A DNA stretch of 37,465 bases, from the NCBI GenBank assembly GCA_964595655.1, contig CAZQQV010000007.1, positions 1-37,465 on the forward strand, read 5' to 3'. The notes below the pieces were generated by a model. It was not told the DNA's origin, ran no database searches, and was given only the letters and a program-made list of their open reading frames with translations. Positions 7,644-16,314 of the stretch are shown here, piece by piece. Positions within the stretch are counted from its first letter, which is position 1, and each line of letters begins with the position of its first letter. The translations under genes were made by a program, and so were the position numbers. This DNA comes from Caldimicrobium sp964595655. GTDB lineage: Bacteria > Desulfobacterota > Thermodesulfobacteria > Thermodesulfobacteriales > Thermodesulfobacteriaceae.

Positions 7644-10600
7644 ATGAAGGATCTTTTAAGTATTCTTGAAAAACCTAAGGACCTTATAAGAATTAAAGCT
7701 GTGAAGATTGGGCTTGCAAGCCCTGAAAAAATAAGAGAATGGAGTTATGGAGAAGTTAAGAAGCCAGAAACCATAAATTACAGAACCCTTAAGCCTGAAA
7801 GAGATGGTCTTTTTTGTGCCAAAATTTTTGGACCGGTTAGGGATTATGAATGCCTCTGTGGAAAATACAGGGGTATGAAGCACAGAGGGGTTATTTGTGA
7901 GAAATGCGGAGTTGAGGTTATTCAGAGTAAGGTGCGCCGTGAGAGAATGGGGCACATTGAGCTTGCTGCCCCTGTTGCTCATATTTGGTATTTGAGAAGT
8001 ATCCCTTCAAAGATTGGACTACTTCTGGATATGACCTTAAAGGAAGTTGAATCCATCCTTTATCTTGAGAAATATGTGGTAATTGAAAGTGAAGTTGAAG
8101 AATATCCTGTTGGAACCCTTCTTGCTGAGGAAAAATATCATTATCTTCAGGAGACCTTTGGTAGCAAAATCAAAATGGGAACTGGTGCTGAGGCCATAGC
8201 TGAGCTTCTCAAACGCCTTGATCTTGAGAGGCTTGCTAAGGATATCCAGGCGGAGATGCAAACCACCCAGAGTGAGGCTCGCAGAAAGAAACTTGGAAAA
8301 AGGCTTCAGCTTATTAAGAATCTTCTTGAATCTGGAAATAGGCCAGAATGGATGATTCTTTCGGTTATTCCTGTAATACCTCCTGAGCTTAGGCCTCTTG
8401 TTCCCCTTGAGGGTGGAAGATTTGCAACCTCGGATTTAAATGACCTTTACAGAAGGGTTATTCATAGAAATGTGCGTTTAAAAAAGCTAATAGAGCTTGA
8501 TGCGCCTGAGATCATTCTTAAGAATGAAAAGAGAATGCTTCAAGAGGCAGTGGATGCCCTTTTTGATAACGGCCGAAGAGGAAAGCCAGTGATGGGGCCT
8601 AACAGGAGGCCCTTGAAGAGTCTTTCTGATGTTTTAAAGGGTAAACAAGGACGTTTCAGACAGAACCTGCTTGGAAAGAGGGTTGATTTTTCTGGAAGAT
8701 CGGTGATCGTTGCCGGTCCAGAGTTGAGAATGCATCAGTGCGGACTTCCCAAAAAAATGGCCCTTGAGCTCTTTAAGCCCTATATTTATGGTTGGCTTGA
8801 AAGGCATGGCTATGCAACCAACATTAAAACTGCCAAAAAGCTTGTTGAGGAAGAGCATCCTGTGGTTTGGGATGCCTTAGAGGAAATAGTGAAAGAATAT
8901 CCCATTATGTTAAACCGTGCACCAACACTTCACAGGCTTGGCATTCAGGCCTTTGAACCAGTGCTTATTGATACTAAGGCTATTCAACTTCATCCTTTGG
9001 TTTGTGTGGCATATAATGCAGACTTTGATGGAGACCAGATGGCTGTGCATGTGCCACTTTCTGTTGAGGCTCAAATTGAAAACCGGGTGCTTATCCTTTC
9101 AACCAATAATATTTTGCTTCCTGCCAATGGAATACCTGTAGTTTATCCCACGCAGGATATGGTTCTTGGGGCCTTTTATATGACCATGGAGCGTCCCTTT
9201 GCCAAGGGCGAAGGAAAAATCTTTAAAGATCCCGATGAGGTTTTTTTGGCCTATCAGAGTGGAGAGGTGCATCTTCAGGCAAAGATTAAGGTCAGAATGA
9301 ATGGAAAGCTCATTGAAACTACTGTGGGTAGGGTAATCTTCTCAAGCATTGTTCCTGAGGAGATTCCCTTTGAAGAATACAACAAGCCTTTAAGAAAAAA
9401 GGAGCTTCAGGAACTTATAAACATTTCCTATAGAAGAGCAGGCCTTAAGAAAACGGTTATTTTTGCGGACAAACTTAAAGATCTTGGATTCTTAATGTCA
9501 ACAAGGGCAGGGCTTTCTATTTCAGTGGATTATCTTACCATTCCGGAAAAGAAGGCAGAGATTTTAAAAGAGGCTGAAGAAAAAATTGCCGAACTCTGGA
9601 GACAATATCAGGAGGGATTAATTACCGAATCTGAGCGTTACAACAAAGCTATAGATATCTGGGCTACAGCCACAGAGAGAGTTACTGAAGAAATGATGAA
9701 AAAAATGGAGGTTGCTGAGTATATTGGTCCTAATGGGGAAAAGGTGATTGGTCCCAGTTTTAATCCCGTTTATATTATGGCTTTTTCTGGTGCTCGTGGT
9801 TCAAAGGATCAGATAAGACAGCTTGCTGGAATGAGAGGTCTTATGGCCAAACCCTCAGGGGAAATTATTGAAACTCCCATTAAGAGTAATTTCCGTGAGG
9901 GCTTGTCAGTGCTTGAATATTTTGTCTCCACCCACGGGGCAAGAAAGGGGCTTGCTGATACAGCCTTGAAAACTGCCAATGCAGGATATCTAACAAGAAA
10001 ACTTGTGGATGTTGCTCAGGATTGTATGGTGACTGAGGAGGATTGCGGAACCATTGACGGAATTGAAATAGGTCACCTCATTGAGGGTGGAGAAATTATT
10101 GAGCCTGTTTGGGATAGAGTTTTAGGAAGGGTTGCGCTGGAAGATATTGTGGATCCTATCACAGGAGAGGTTCTTGTTAGGGCCAATGAAGAGATTGACG
10201 AAGAAAAGGCAGCCAAATTGAAGGCTGCTGGTATTGAAAAGGTAACCATTCGTTCTGTGATTACCTGTGAGGCCAAATTCGGGGTTTGTCAGAAGTGTTA
10301 TGGTAGAGATCTTGCAACAGGTAGAATGGTTGAGATTGGAGAGGCTGTAGGGATAATTGCAGCTCAATCTATTGGAGAGCCAGGAACACAGCTCACCATG
10401 AGGACCTTTCACATAGGAGGTGCCGTTGGTAAAGCCCTTGAACAGAGTCAACATGTTGCCCAGAGCCAGGGAAAGGTTAAGTATCTCAATTTAAGATATG
10501 TTCAGAGAGCGGATGGGACACTCGTTGCCATTAATCGTCAGGGTGAAATTGCTGTTCTTGGTGCTGATGGAAGAATTCTTGAAAAGTATCCAGTGGTATA

Positions 10601-11681
10601 TGGTGCGAAGATTAAGGTCAGGGAAGGGGAAGAGGTAAAACCTGGAACTATTCTTGTGGAGTGGGATCCTTACACCAACCCCATTATTTCTGAGGTTTCA
10701 GGAAGGGCTAAATTTGGAGATATTATTGATGGAGTTACCGTTGACGAAAAGATTGACCCCACAACGGGAAGAATAACCATTGTAGTTAGAGACTATAAAC
10801 TTACTGATTACAGACCAAGAATTTCCATTAAGGACGAAAAGGGTAAAACCATTGCAAGATATGAGCTTCCTGTGGGTGCTATTATTAGTGTTCATGAGGG
10901 AGATTATGTAGAGGCTGGAGATATTCTTGCAAGAATTCCCAGAGAAACCCTCAAAGCCAAGGACATTACTGGTGGTTTACCTAAGGTTACGGATCTCTTT
11001 GAGGCAAGAAAACCAAAGGAGAGCGCTGTAATAAGTGAGATTGAGGGAGTGGTTGTTTTTGAAAAGGATGTGCGTGGAAGGAAAAGACTTGTGGTTCAGC
11101 CTGAAGTGGGAGAGGCAAAAGAATATCTTCTTCCAAAAGGTAAATACATAGTTGTTAGAGAAGGGGACTATATTAAGCCAGGTGAACCCCTTATTGAGGG
11201 AACTCCCAATCCCCACGATATTCTTAAGGTCCAGGGTGTAAAGGGAGTTGCAAGATTCCTCGTTGAGGAAATTCAGGAGGTTTACAGGCTTCAGGGAGTT
11301 AAGATTAACGACAAGCACTTTGAGGTGATTATTAGGCAGATGCTTAAAAAGGTGAAGATTAAGGAGGCAGGAGATACCTCGTTTATGATCGGAGAGTATG
11401 TGGATAGGGCCAAGTTTGAAGAGGAAAATAAAAAAGTTCTCGCCCAAGGAGGAAAACCTGCAGTTGCAGAGCCTGTTCTTCTTGGAATCACAAAAGCTGC
11501 CCTTCTTACTGATTCATGGTTATCTGCAGCCTCTTTCCAGGAGACTACAAGAGTGCTTACAGAGGCCTCCCTTGCTGGAAAGGTAGATTATCTTCGCGGA
11601 TTGAAGGAAAATGTTATTGTTGGAAGGCTAATTCCAGCTGGAACAGGAAGAATCGTTTACGAGCAGCTTGGCTGGGTCTAA
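7644..11681 (+). CDS. rpoC: DNA-directed RNA polymerase subunit beta'
   Basis: 1345 residues from the ATG at 7644 (MKDLLSILEKPKDLIRIK). I prefer this over the in-frame GTG at 7635, because GGGGGTG (7631-7637) then serves as ribosome site and the family begins here. The first zinc site is CLCGKYRG...CEKCGVEV (about residues 70-91). The catalytic Mg loop NADFDGDQM is near 458-466. The second zinc site comprises EDCGT (about 800) and CEAKFGVCQKCYG (about 875-887). The C-terminal region (SFQETTRVLTEASLAGK) is intact. It catalyses RNA synthesis with beta. A strong terminator follows. Confidence 0.98.
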   Translation: MKDLLSILEKPKDLIRIKAVKIGLASPEKIREWSYGEVKKPETINYRTLKPERDGLFCAKIFGPVRDYECLCGKYRGMKHRGVICEKCGVEVIQSKVRRERMGHIELAAPVAHIWYLRSIPSKIGLLLDMTLKEVESILYLEKYVVIESEVEEYPVGTLLAEEKYHYLQETFGSKIKMGTGAEAIAELLKRLDLERLAKDIQAEMQTTQSEARRKKLGKRLQLIKNLLESGNRPEWMILSVIPVIPPELRPLVPLEGGRFATSDLNDLYRRVIHRNVRLKKLIELDAPEIILKNEKRMLQEAVDALFDNGRRGKPVMGPNRRPLKSLSDVLKGKQGRFRQNLLGKRVDFSGRSVIVAGPELRMHQCGLPKKMALELFKPYIYGWLERHGYATNIKTAKKLVEEEHPVVWDALEEIVKEYPIMLNRAPTLHRLGIQAFEPVLIDTKAIQLHPLVCVAYNADFDGDQMAVHVPLSVEAQIENRVLILSTNNILLPANGIPVVYPTQDMVLGAFYMTMERPFAKGEGKIFKDPDEVFLAYQSGEVHLQAKIKVRMNGKLIETTVGRVIFSSIVPEEIPFEEYNKPLRKKELQELINISYRRAGLKKTVIFADKLKDLGFLMSTRAGLSISVDYLTIPEKKAEILKEAEEKIAELWRQYQEGLITESERYNKAIDIWATATERVTEEMMKKMEVAEYIGPNGEKVIGPSFNPVYIMAFSGARGSKDQIRQLAGMRGLMAKPSGEIIETPIKSNFREGLSVLEYFVSTHGARKGLADTALKTANAGYLTRKLVDVAQDCMVTEEDCGTIDGIEIGHLIEGGEIIEPVWDRVLGRVALEDIVDPITGEVLVRANEEIDEEKAAKLKAAGIEKVTIRSVITCEAKFGVCQKCYGRDLATGRMVEIGEAVGIIAAQSIGEPGTQLTMRTFHIGGAVGKALEQSQHVAQSQGKVKYLNLRYVQRADGTLVAINRQGEIAVLGADGRILEKYPVVYGAKIKVREGEEVKPGTILVEWDPYTNPIISEVSGRAKFGDIIDGVTVDEKIDPTTGRITIVVRDYKLTDYRPRISIKDEKGKTIARYELPVGAIISVHEGDYVEAGDILARIPRETLKAKDITGGLPKVTDLFEARKPKESAVISEIEGVVVFEKDVRGRKRLVVQPEVGEAKEYLLPKGKYIVVREGDYIKPGEPLIEGTPNPHDILKVQGVKGVARFLVEEIQEVYRLQGVKINDKHFEVIIRQMLKKVKIKEAGDTSFMIGEYVDRAKFEEENKKVLAQGGKPAVAEPVLLGITKAALLTDSWLSAASFQETTRVLTEASLAGKVDYLRGLKENVIVGRLIPAGTGRIVYEQLGWV

Positions 11682-11713
11682 AGTTGAATTCTTTGAAAAA
11701 TCTTCTTTTATAG

Positions 11714-11746
11714 TTGTCGCGGGCAAAGGCCCGCGACAAAGTTTTT
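11714..11746 (+). terminator. Rho-independent terminator of the rpoBC operon
   Basis: TTGTCGCGGGC (11714-11724) pairs perfectly over 11 bp with GCCCGCGACAA (11729-11739). The loop is 4 bases and AGTTTTTA follows directly. It lies 32 bases after the rpoC stop. On the opposite strand there is no T-run after the stem, so it should act only for the rpo transcript. Confidence 0.88.
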
Positions 11747-11804
11747 AAGCAAGTTAAAACTTATAAGCTCCTTATTTCCTGAAGCTTTAAGCTTAAAGGC
11801 TGTC

Positions 11805-12074
11805 TTATTTCTTAAGGCCGAGGGCTTTTAGGAGAGCCTGATACCTGAGGAAATCAGTGCGTTTAAGGTACTCAAGAAGGGCCCTTCTTTGTCCAATAAG
11901 TTTCATAAGCCCTCTTCTGCAGTGAAAATCCTTTTTGTGAGTTTTTAAGTGTTCCTCAATCTGTTTAATTCTTGCAGTAAGAAGGGCGATTTGCACCTCG
12001 GGAGAGCCTGTATCCTGAGGATGCCTCTGAAAGCGAGCAATAATCTCCCTTTTAATTTCTGGGTCCAATGGCAT
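11805..12074 (-). CDS. rpsO: 30S ribosomal protein S15
   Basis: 89 residues, the exact family length. Conserved blocks are FQRHPQDTGSPEVQIALLTARI, the LKTHKKDFHCRRGLMKLIGQRR motif that binds 16S rRNA helix 22, and the C-terminal LEYLKRTDFLRYQALLKALGL. GGAGG sits just upstream of the ATG. It is a single-gene unit here: pnp, often its partner, is not in the window. The gene converges with rpoC. The 58-base space toward the rpoC terminator contains a 14-nt palindrome CTTTAAGCTTAAAG but no obvious U-tract terminator for rpsO. Confidence 0.98.
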   Translation of the reverse strand: MPLDPEIKREIIARFQRHPQDTGSPEVQIALLTARIKQIEEHLKTHKKDFHCRRGLMKLIGQRRALLEYLKRTDFLRYQALLKALGLKK

Positions 12075-12102
12075 TTTAAAACCTCCTGCAATTTATTTTG
12101 AA

Positions 12103-12132
12103 GCCCAGGAGGGGATTGCCCGCCTCCCAAGC
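12103..12132 (-). promoter_or_regulatory. rpsO leader hairpin (possible S15 autoregulatory site)
   Basis: In the rpsO 5' leader the RNA segments GCUUGGGAGG (12132-12123) and CCUCCUGGGC (12112-12103) pair over 10 positions, three of them G-U wobbles, around a 10-base loop. S15 represses its own mRNA through leader structures in several unrelated bacteria, which makes this a candidate site. The structure is seen in the sequence. The function is inference. Confidence 0.45.
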
Positions 12133-12140
12133 ACATCATA

Positions 12141-12168
12141 ATTATAATAATTTAATTTATAATTGCAA
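12141..12168 (-). promoter_or_regulatory. Promoter of rpsO
   Basis: Read on the minus strand: TTGCAA (12168-12163), a 16-base A/T-only spacer, and a perfect TATAAT (12146-12141). Transcription would start near 12134, giving a leader of about 60 bases that contains the hairpin at 12103-12132. Confidence 0.68.
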
Positions 12169-12303
12169 GAGAATATTTAAGTCCGCTGTTATTGCAAAGG
12201 GATTTTGTCACCCTTTATTGCAAACCTAAAAAAGGCACCCCCTTGTGATAAAATCATAGGCTCAAACCTTTATCAGGAAGTTGAGCCTATGGAAATTAAA
12301 TAA

Positions 12304-12357
12304 AAATACACTTAAAATGTATTAAATGTGTACACTTAAAATGCGTACACCTAAAAC
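12304..12357 (-). repeat. Cluster of 15-nt GTGTACAC-type repeats (left of pycAB)
   Basis: Three 15-nt units occur in one orientation: 12304-12318 (AAATACACTTAAAAT), 12328-12342 (GTGTACACTTAAAAT) and 12343-12357 (GCGTACACCTAAAAC), with a 9-nt partial unit between the first and second. On the minus strand the consensus is ATTTTAAGTGTACAC. The same units occur in the opposite orientation at 16315-16344 and 16498-16527. Multi-copy short repeats of this kind occur at the ends of some insertion sequences such as the IS21 family. Alternatively they are tandem operators. Confidence 0.7.
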
Positions 12358-12366
12358 AGAGCCTGC

Positions 12367-12501
12367 ATGGAGGAAAGCCTCAGAGAATCTCAAGGAGATT
12401 TTGAAATTTACCATCCAAGTGAAAAGCTTATTCCTTATGAGGAATCTGGTAAGAAGAGAGGACTTTGTCAAAAAGAGAAAACTTCAGATAAAGAGGATTA
12501 A
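12367..12501 (+). other. Unidentified 44-codon reading frame (possible relic)
   Basis: An ATG at 12367 opens a 44-residue frame ending TAA at 12499-12501, reading MEESLRESQGDFEIYHPSEK and on. It has a balanced, soluble-protein-like composition, unlike the overlapping basic frame. I recognise no family, and there is no convincing ribosome site. It sits just inside the 15-nt repeat cluster, so it may be the remnant of a gene carried by a decayed element. It is equally possible that it is not coding. Confidence 0.2.
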
Positions 12502-12595
12502 GAGAAGGAGTGACCTTTGGCCTTTGCAAATAGGTAGGGTGACCTTTTCGCTCTGCACCAACTGAGAGTATGTAAATCCGCTTGATTTTTAGACT

Positions 12596-12681
12596 TGGTA
12601 TAATTTGTAATTAGGGGAGCAGAGGGCGGCAGTCTTCGCAGTCTTTACTTATATTGACAAGTCATTTAAAATATGTTAATT
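12596..12681 (+). promoter_or_regulatory. Candidate promoters of the pycAB unit
   Basis: Two candidates exist. One is an extended -10, TGGTATAAT at 12596-12604, without a clear -35. The other is a perfect -35 TTGACA at 12654-12659, followed 16 bases later only by a weak TTAATT (12676-12681). Either would give a leader ending in GAGAGGTGG before the GTG start at 12711. I cannot decide between them by eye. Confidence 0.38.
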
Positions 12682-12710
12682 ACTGAAAAACTTTTCTGAG
12701 AGGTGGAACT

Positions 12711-14174
12711 GTGGCTTTGGAAAGGGATATAAGAAAGGTTTTGATTGCCAACAGAGGGGTTCCTGCAGTAAGAATTATGAATACCTGCAGGGATAAAAAG
12801 ATTAAAACCGTTGCCATTTACAGCACCCCTGACAGACTGGCCTATCATGTCTTTCTTGCAGATGAGGCTGTGCATATAGGGGAAGCCCCACCCCATGATT
12901 CCTATCTGAATATGGAAAAAATAATCAAATGTGCCCTGGAAAGGGGTTGCCAGGCCATTCATCCTGGATGGGGGTTCCTTGCAGAAAATCCCCGATTTGC
13001 CGAGATGGTTGAAGAGGCTGGCCTTATCTGGGTTGGCCCACCTCCTAAGGTAATTCAGCTTATGGGTGATAAAATCAGGGCTAAAAAAATTGCCCAAAAA
13101 GCCAATGTGCCAACTATTCCAGGTTTGATGAATGTTAGATCCCCTGAGGATGTAGTTCGCTGGATGCAGGAAGAAGAGGTCACTTTTCCCATACTTTTTA
13201 AAGCAGCTGCAGGCGGTGGTGGAAAGGGTATGGTCAGGGTAAATTCTGTAGAGGAAATACCCATTGCCTTTGAAAAGGCCAAATCTGAAGCTAAAAAGGC
13301 CTTTGGAGATGATACAGTTTTTGTGGAAAAATATATAGAAAGGGGAAGACATATTGAGGTGCAAATTCTTGGAGATATGCACGGAAACATCGTTCATCTT
13401 TTTGAAAGAGAGTGCACTCTTCAGAGAAGAAATCAAAAAATACTGGAAGAAGCTCCCTCTCCAAGCATTGATGAGGATTTAAGGCAGGAAATTTGCTATA
13501 CCGCAGTGAGACTTGCAAGGGAAATAGGCTATTATTCAGCTGGGACAGTGGAATTTCTCCTTGATCCCAAGACCAAAAAATTTTATTTTCTTGAGGTGAA
13601 TACAAGACTCCAGGTGGAACATGGAGTGACCGAGTTAATCACAGGGGTTGATATTGTTGGGCTTATGTTTGATATAGCCCAGGGGAAAAAATTACCTTTT
13701 AAGCAAGAGGATATACATCCAAATCGTCATGCCATAGAAGTTCGTATTAATGCTGAGGATCCTAAGACTTTTAATCCCTCTTTTGGGACAATAACCAGGC
13801 TTGAGATTCCTCAGGGGCCTGGAATTAGAGTTTCCTCTGGGGTTTATGAGGGGGCAGAAGTTCCTCCCTATTATGACTCTCTTATAATGCTTGTTATGTC
13901 TGCTGGACAAGATAGAGCTGAAGCCATAAGGGTTATGGATAGAGCCTTAAGTAGAGGCTTAAGAGTAGAAGGAGTTAAGACAACAGCGCCCCTTCTTTTA
14001 AGTATTATTAGACATCCTGAGTTTATAGCTGGTAATTTTTCCACGCGTTTTATTGAGGAACACCTTCAGGAACTTATCTCTGCCTTCAGAGAAAAGACCG
14101 CTGATGATGAGGTTTTAAAAATTGCCCAGTATGTGGCTGAAATTTCAGCCCTTGGGCCTCAGCCCTGGATGTAA
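12711..14174 (+). CDS. pycA: Biotin carboxylase subunit of a 2-oxoacid (pyruvate-type) carboxylase
   Basis: 487 residues, starting at GTG 12711 with GAGAGGTGG upstream. It has the three biotin-carboxylase parts: the N-terminal domain (LIANRG..AVRI), the ATP-grasp with the glycine loop KAAAGGGGKGM (164-174), RHIEVQ (213-218) and ERECTLQRRNQK (232-243), and the active-site block EVNTRLQVEHGVTE (295-308). It would carboxylate biotin on the partner subunit using ATP and bicarbonate. Several usually invariant residues differ: RGVPAVRI for RGEIAVRI, HPGWGFLAEN for HPGYGFLSEN, and HGVTE for HPVTE. It lies 42 bases before the carboxyltransferase gene. The separate-subunit layout is that of two-subunit PycAB enzymes; the exact substrate is not proven. 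Confidence 0.85.
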   Translation: MALERDIRKVLIANRGVPAVRIMNTCRDKKIKTVAIYSTPDRLAYHVFLADEAVHIGEAPPHDSYLNMEKIIKCALERGCQAIHPGWGFLAENPRFAEMVEEAGLIWVGPPPKVIQLMGDKIRAKKIAQKANVPTIPGLMNVRSPEDVVRWMQEEEVTFPILFKAAAGGGGKGMVRVNSVEEIPIAFEKAKSEAKKAFGDDTVFVEKYIERGRHIEVQILGDMHGNIVHLFERECTLQRRNQKILEEAPSPSIDEDLRQEICYTAVRLAREIGYYSAGTVEFLLDPKTKKFYFLEVNTRLQVEHGVTELITGVDIVGLMFDIAQGKKLPFKQEDIHPNRHAIEVRINAEDPKTFNPSFGTITRLEIPQGPGIRVSSGVYEGAEVPPYYDSLIMLVMSAGQDRAEAIRVMDRALSRGLRVEGVKTTAPLLLSIIRHPEFIAGNFSTRFIEEHLQELISAFREKTADDEVLKIAQYVAEISALGPQPWM

Positions 14175-14216
14175 ACTGCTAAATTAAGAGCATAATCTCA
14201 AAAAGAGGGGTAAAAG

Positions 14217-16238
14217 ATGGAGTATATATTCGTTAGACCCGGAATGAGCCCAAAAGAGATTGTTCAGAAGGTTAGGGAACTTCCAGGGGTAGCCTTTGTA
14301 TCAGTGGGAATGAGGGATGCAGGCCAGTCTGACTATAAAAATCGTTTAAGAATTTACGACTTAAAGACCCTTGCTCCTTATTATAACGAGATGGGGCTTT
14401 TTGCAGCGGAGTGTCATGGTGGGGCAAGATGGCATGTGGGTATTATGAATAGAAGGGAAAGCCCCTTTGAAGAAATTGAGATTTTAAGGCAGCTTATGCC
14501 TAATGTGTTACTTCAAACCCTTATTCGTGAAACCAATATGTGGGGTTATAGACCCTATCCTAAAAACATTATTGAATATGTGGTTGAGAGAGTGGATATT
14601 GATGTTTGGAGATGCTTTTCTTTTCTTAATGATGTGCGTAATATGAGGGTTGTTGCAGAAGTGGTGATGAAGAGGGGAAGGCTCTTTGAGCCAGCCATTT
14701 CCTACACTGTTGCACCCTGGTTTGACACCAAATACTATCTCAAGGTAGTGGATGAGATTGTGGATCTCTGCGGAGGAGTAGATGAAATCATTCTCTGTAT
14801 TAAGGATATGGCAGGTGTGGGAACGGTGAAAAGTGTCTCTGAATTGATTGATGCCATAAAACAGAAGTATCCTGAGCTTGTTATTAATTATCATCGTCAT
14901 ATAACGGATGGTCTTGCCATACCCGTTCTTGTTGCTGCAGCAAAGGCTGGAGCCAAAATCCTTGATGTGCAGGAAGACACCCTTTGCCGGTTTTATGGTC
15001 ATTCACCAATTCTTGCAGTTGAGGCTATTCTTAGGGAGGAGGGAATTCCAGTTAATCTGAATAGGCGTGCTGCAGAGCTTGCTGTTGAGAAGGTAAGGGA
15101 GTGGATTAGAGATTACGAATGGGCAGAATCGCCTTTTAAGGGCTTTGACCATATGGTTACGCGCCACAAAATGCCAGGAGGAGCCTTTCCAAGCTCCTTT
15201 GAACAGGCGGAAAAAGGAGGCTTTCTTCATCTCATGCCCTATATCCTTCAGGTCATGAGCCTTTACAATCAAATTGTAAAATACTTTGATGTTACTCCTG
15301 GTTCGCAAATTACCTGGGTTACCTGCTCAGGGATTGTAAATCGTTATTACAAAGAGTATGGAGAGGCAGGGGTTCAAAGGGTCATCAATCTTTTGAGGAA
15401 ATTTGTGGAGGAAAAGAGGCAGGATTTTTCTGCCATGGAGCCAGAAGAGCAGGAGGAGCTTCTTCAGCTTTTTAGGCATGCCCCAGGTGATTTCAAAAAT
15501 CTCATTCTTGGACATTATGGAAGGCTTCCTGTTGGCTGGCCTGATGAATGGGTTTATAAATCAGCCTTTGGAGATGCCTGGAAAGAGAAAATCAAAGAGA
15601 GGAAGGAAACTTCTGCCCTTGAGAATATTCCAGATGAAGATTTAGATGCACTAAGAAAACAGCTTGAAGAAGAGTTGGGAAGGCCAGCTACAGAAGAGGA
15701 ATTTATTCTCTATCTTATGCATCCCAAGGATGCCATTGATTTTATTAAATTTCGTGAAAAATATGGCCTTGCTCCCCTTGTTCTTCCAACCAAGGTCTGG
15801 CGAGAAGGTTTATCAAAGCCTGGGGATAAAGTGGAATTTGAGCTTGAAGGAAAGCCATACTGCATTGAACTTGTCTCCATTGGAACAGAAAATGACGGAA
15901 TAATCCATGTGGTTTTAAAGGTCAATAATAAAACCAGGGTTTTTGAGGTAAAAACACCAAGGGCTAAAAAGGCTGAAGTGAGAAAGGCAACCAAACCAAA
16001 TGAAATAGGAGCACCTATTAGCGGAACAGTCTGGAGAATTGGAAATCCCAAGAGAGGAACTCTCAAAGTGGGAGATATTGTGCACAAGGGAGAGGAGATT
16101 GCCAATCTTGAATCCATGAAAATGGAAAATCCTATTCTTGCCCCCTTTGATGCCCAGGTAGTTGAAATCTGCGTAAAACTCAATCAAATGGTGGAAGAGG
16201 GACAACTTCTTTTTGTGCTAAAGCCCTTAGAGGAATAA
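14217..16238 (+). CDS. pycB: Carboxyltransferase plus biotin-carrier subunit, PycB/OadA-like but divergent
   Basis: 673 residues. The N-terminal TIM-barrel carboxyltransferase keeps the four expected metal ligands: D34 in RDAGQS, K196 in IKDMAG (the carbamylated Lys of the family) and H226/H228 in YHRHITDG. HKMPGG (317-322) and VTPGSQ (359-364) are also kept. A C-terminal biotinyl domain carries ESMKMEN with acceptor K635. Unlike ordinary PycB/OadA, DTTLRDAHQS reads VGMRDAGQS, GGATFD reads GGARWH, and SGGTSQPS reads CRFYGHSPIL, so the catalytic Thr appears lost. The substrate may be pyruvate, another 2-oxoacid, or something else. AGAGGGG precedes the ATG. It pairs with pycA. Confidence 0.78.
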   Translation: MEYIFVRPGMSPKEIVQKVRELPGVAFVSVGMRDAGQSDYKNRLRIYDLKTLAPYYNEMGLFAAECHGGARWHVGIMNRRESPFEEIEILRQLMPNVLLQTLIRETNMWGYRPYPKNIIEYVVERVDIDVWRCFSFLNDVRNMRVVAEVVMKRGRLFEPAISYTVAPWFDTKYYLKVVDEIVDLCGGVDEIILCIKDMAGVGTVKSVSELIDAIKQKYPELVINYHRHITDGLAIPVLVAAAKAGAKILDVQEDTLCRFYGHSPILAVEAILREEGIPVNLNRRAAELAVEKVREWIRDYEWAESPFKGFDHMVTRHKMPGGAFPSSFEQAEKGGFLHLMPYILQVMSLYNQIVKYFDVTPGSQITWVTCSGIVNRYYKEYGEAGVQRVINLLRKFVEEKRQDFSAMEPEEQEELLQLFRHAPGDFKNLILGHYGRLPVGWPDEWVYKSAFGDAWKEKIKERKETSALENIPDEDLDALRKQLEEELGRPATEEEFILYLMHPKDAIDFIKFREKYGLAPLVLPTKVWREGLSKPGDKVEFELEGKPYCIELVSIGTENDGIIHVVLKVNNKTRVFEVKTPRAKKAEVRKATKPNEIGAPISGTVWRIGNPKRGTLKVGDIVHKGEEIANLESMKMENPILAPFDAQVVEICVKLNQMVEEGQLLFVLKPLEE

Positions 16239-16314
16239 AATATTTGTAAGCTACTAAGGGTAAAAATACAGCGAACCTCCACTTTGAGGCTCCTGCAATA
16301 ATTTTGTGCTACAC

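Larger units (their letters stand above)
12169..12653. other. Gene-poor region with hairpins, repeats and a possible relic ORF
   Basis: No gene is convincing here. From left to right it holds: the direct repeat TTATTGCAAA at 12189-12198 and 12215-12224, enclosing an AAAGGG/CCCTTT hairpin; an 11-bp hairpin CATAGGCTCAA/TTGAGCCTATG at 12255-12291; the 15-nt repeat cluster at 12304-12357; and an unidentified 44-codon reading frame at 12367-12501. A longer frame at 12326-12565 begins inside the repeats, is very basic and looks non-coding. The whole stretch could be a decayed mobile element, but no transposase motif is readable. Confidence 0.5.

Noticed and set aside
11784..11797. Palindrome near CTTTAAGCTTAAAG as an rpsO terminator
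   Set aside because: No U-tract follows on the minus strand; the stem is A/T-rich and weak.
12326..12565. 79-codon frame starting inside the 15-nt repeat cluster
   Set aside because: Very basic, Lys/Arg-heavy translation typical of chance frames, no ribosome site, and its first codons are repeat sequence.
12666..13436. Long antisense frame (256 codons) opposite pycA
   Set aside because: A shadow of the strongly supported biotin carboxylase; its translation is low-complexity and has no recognisable motif.
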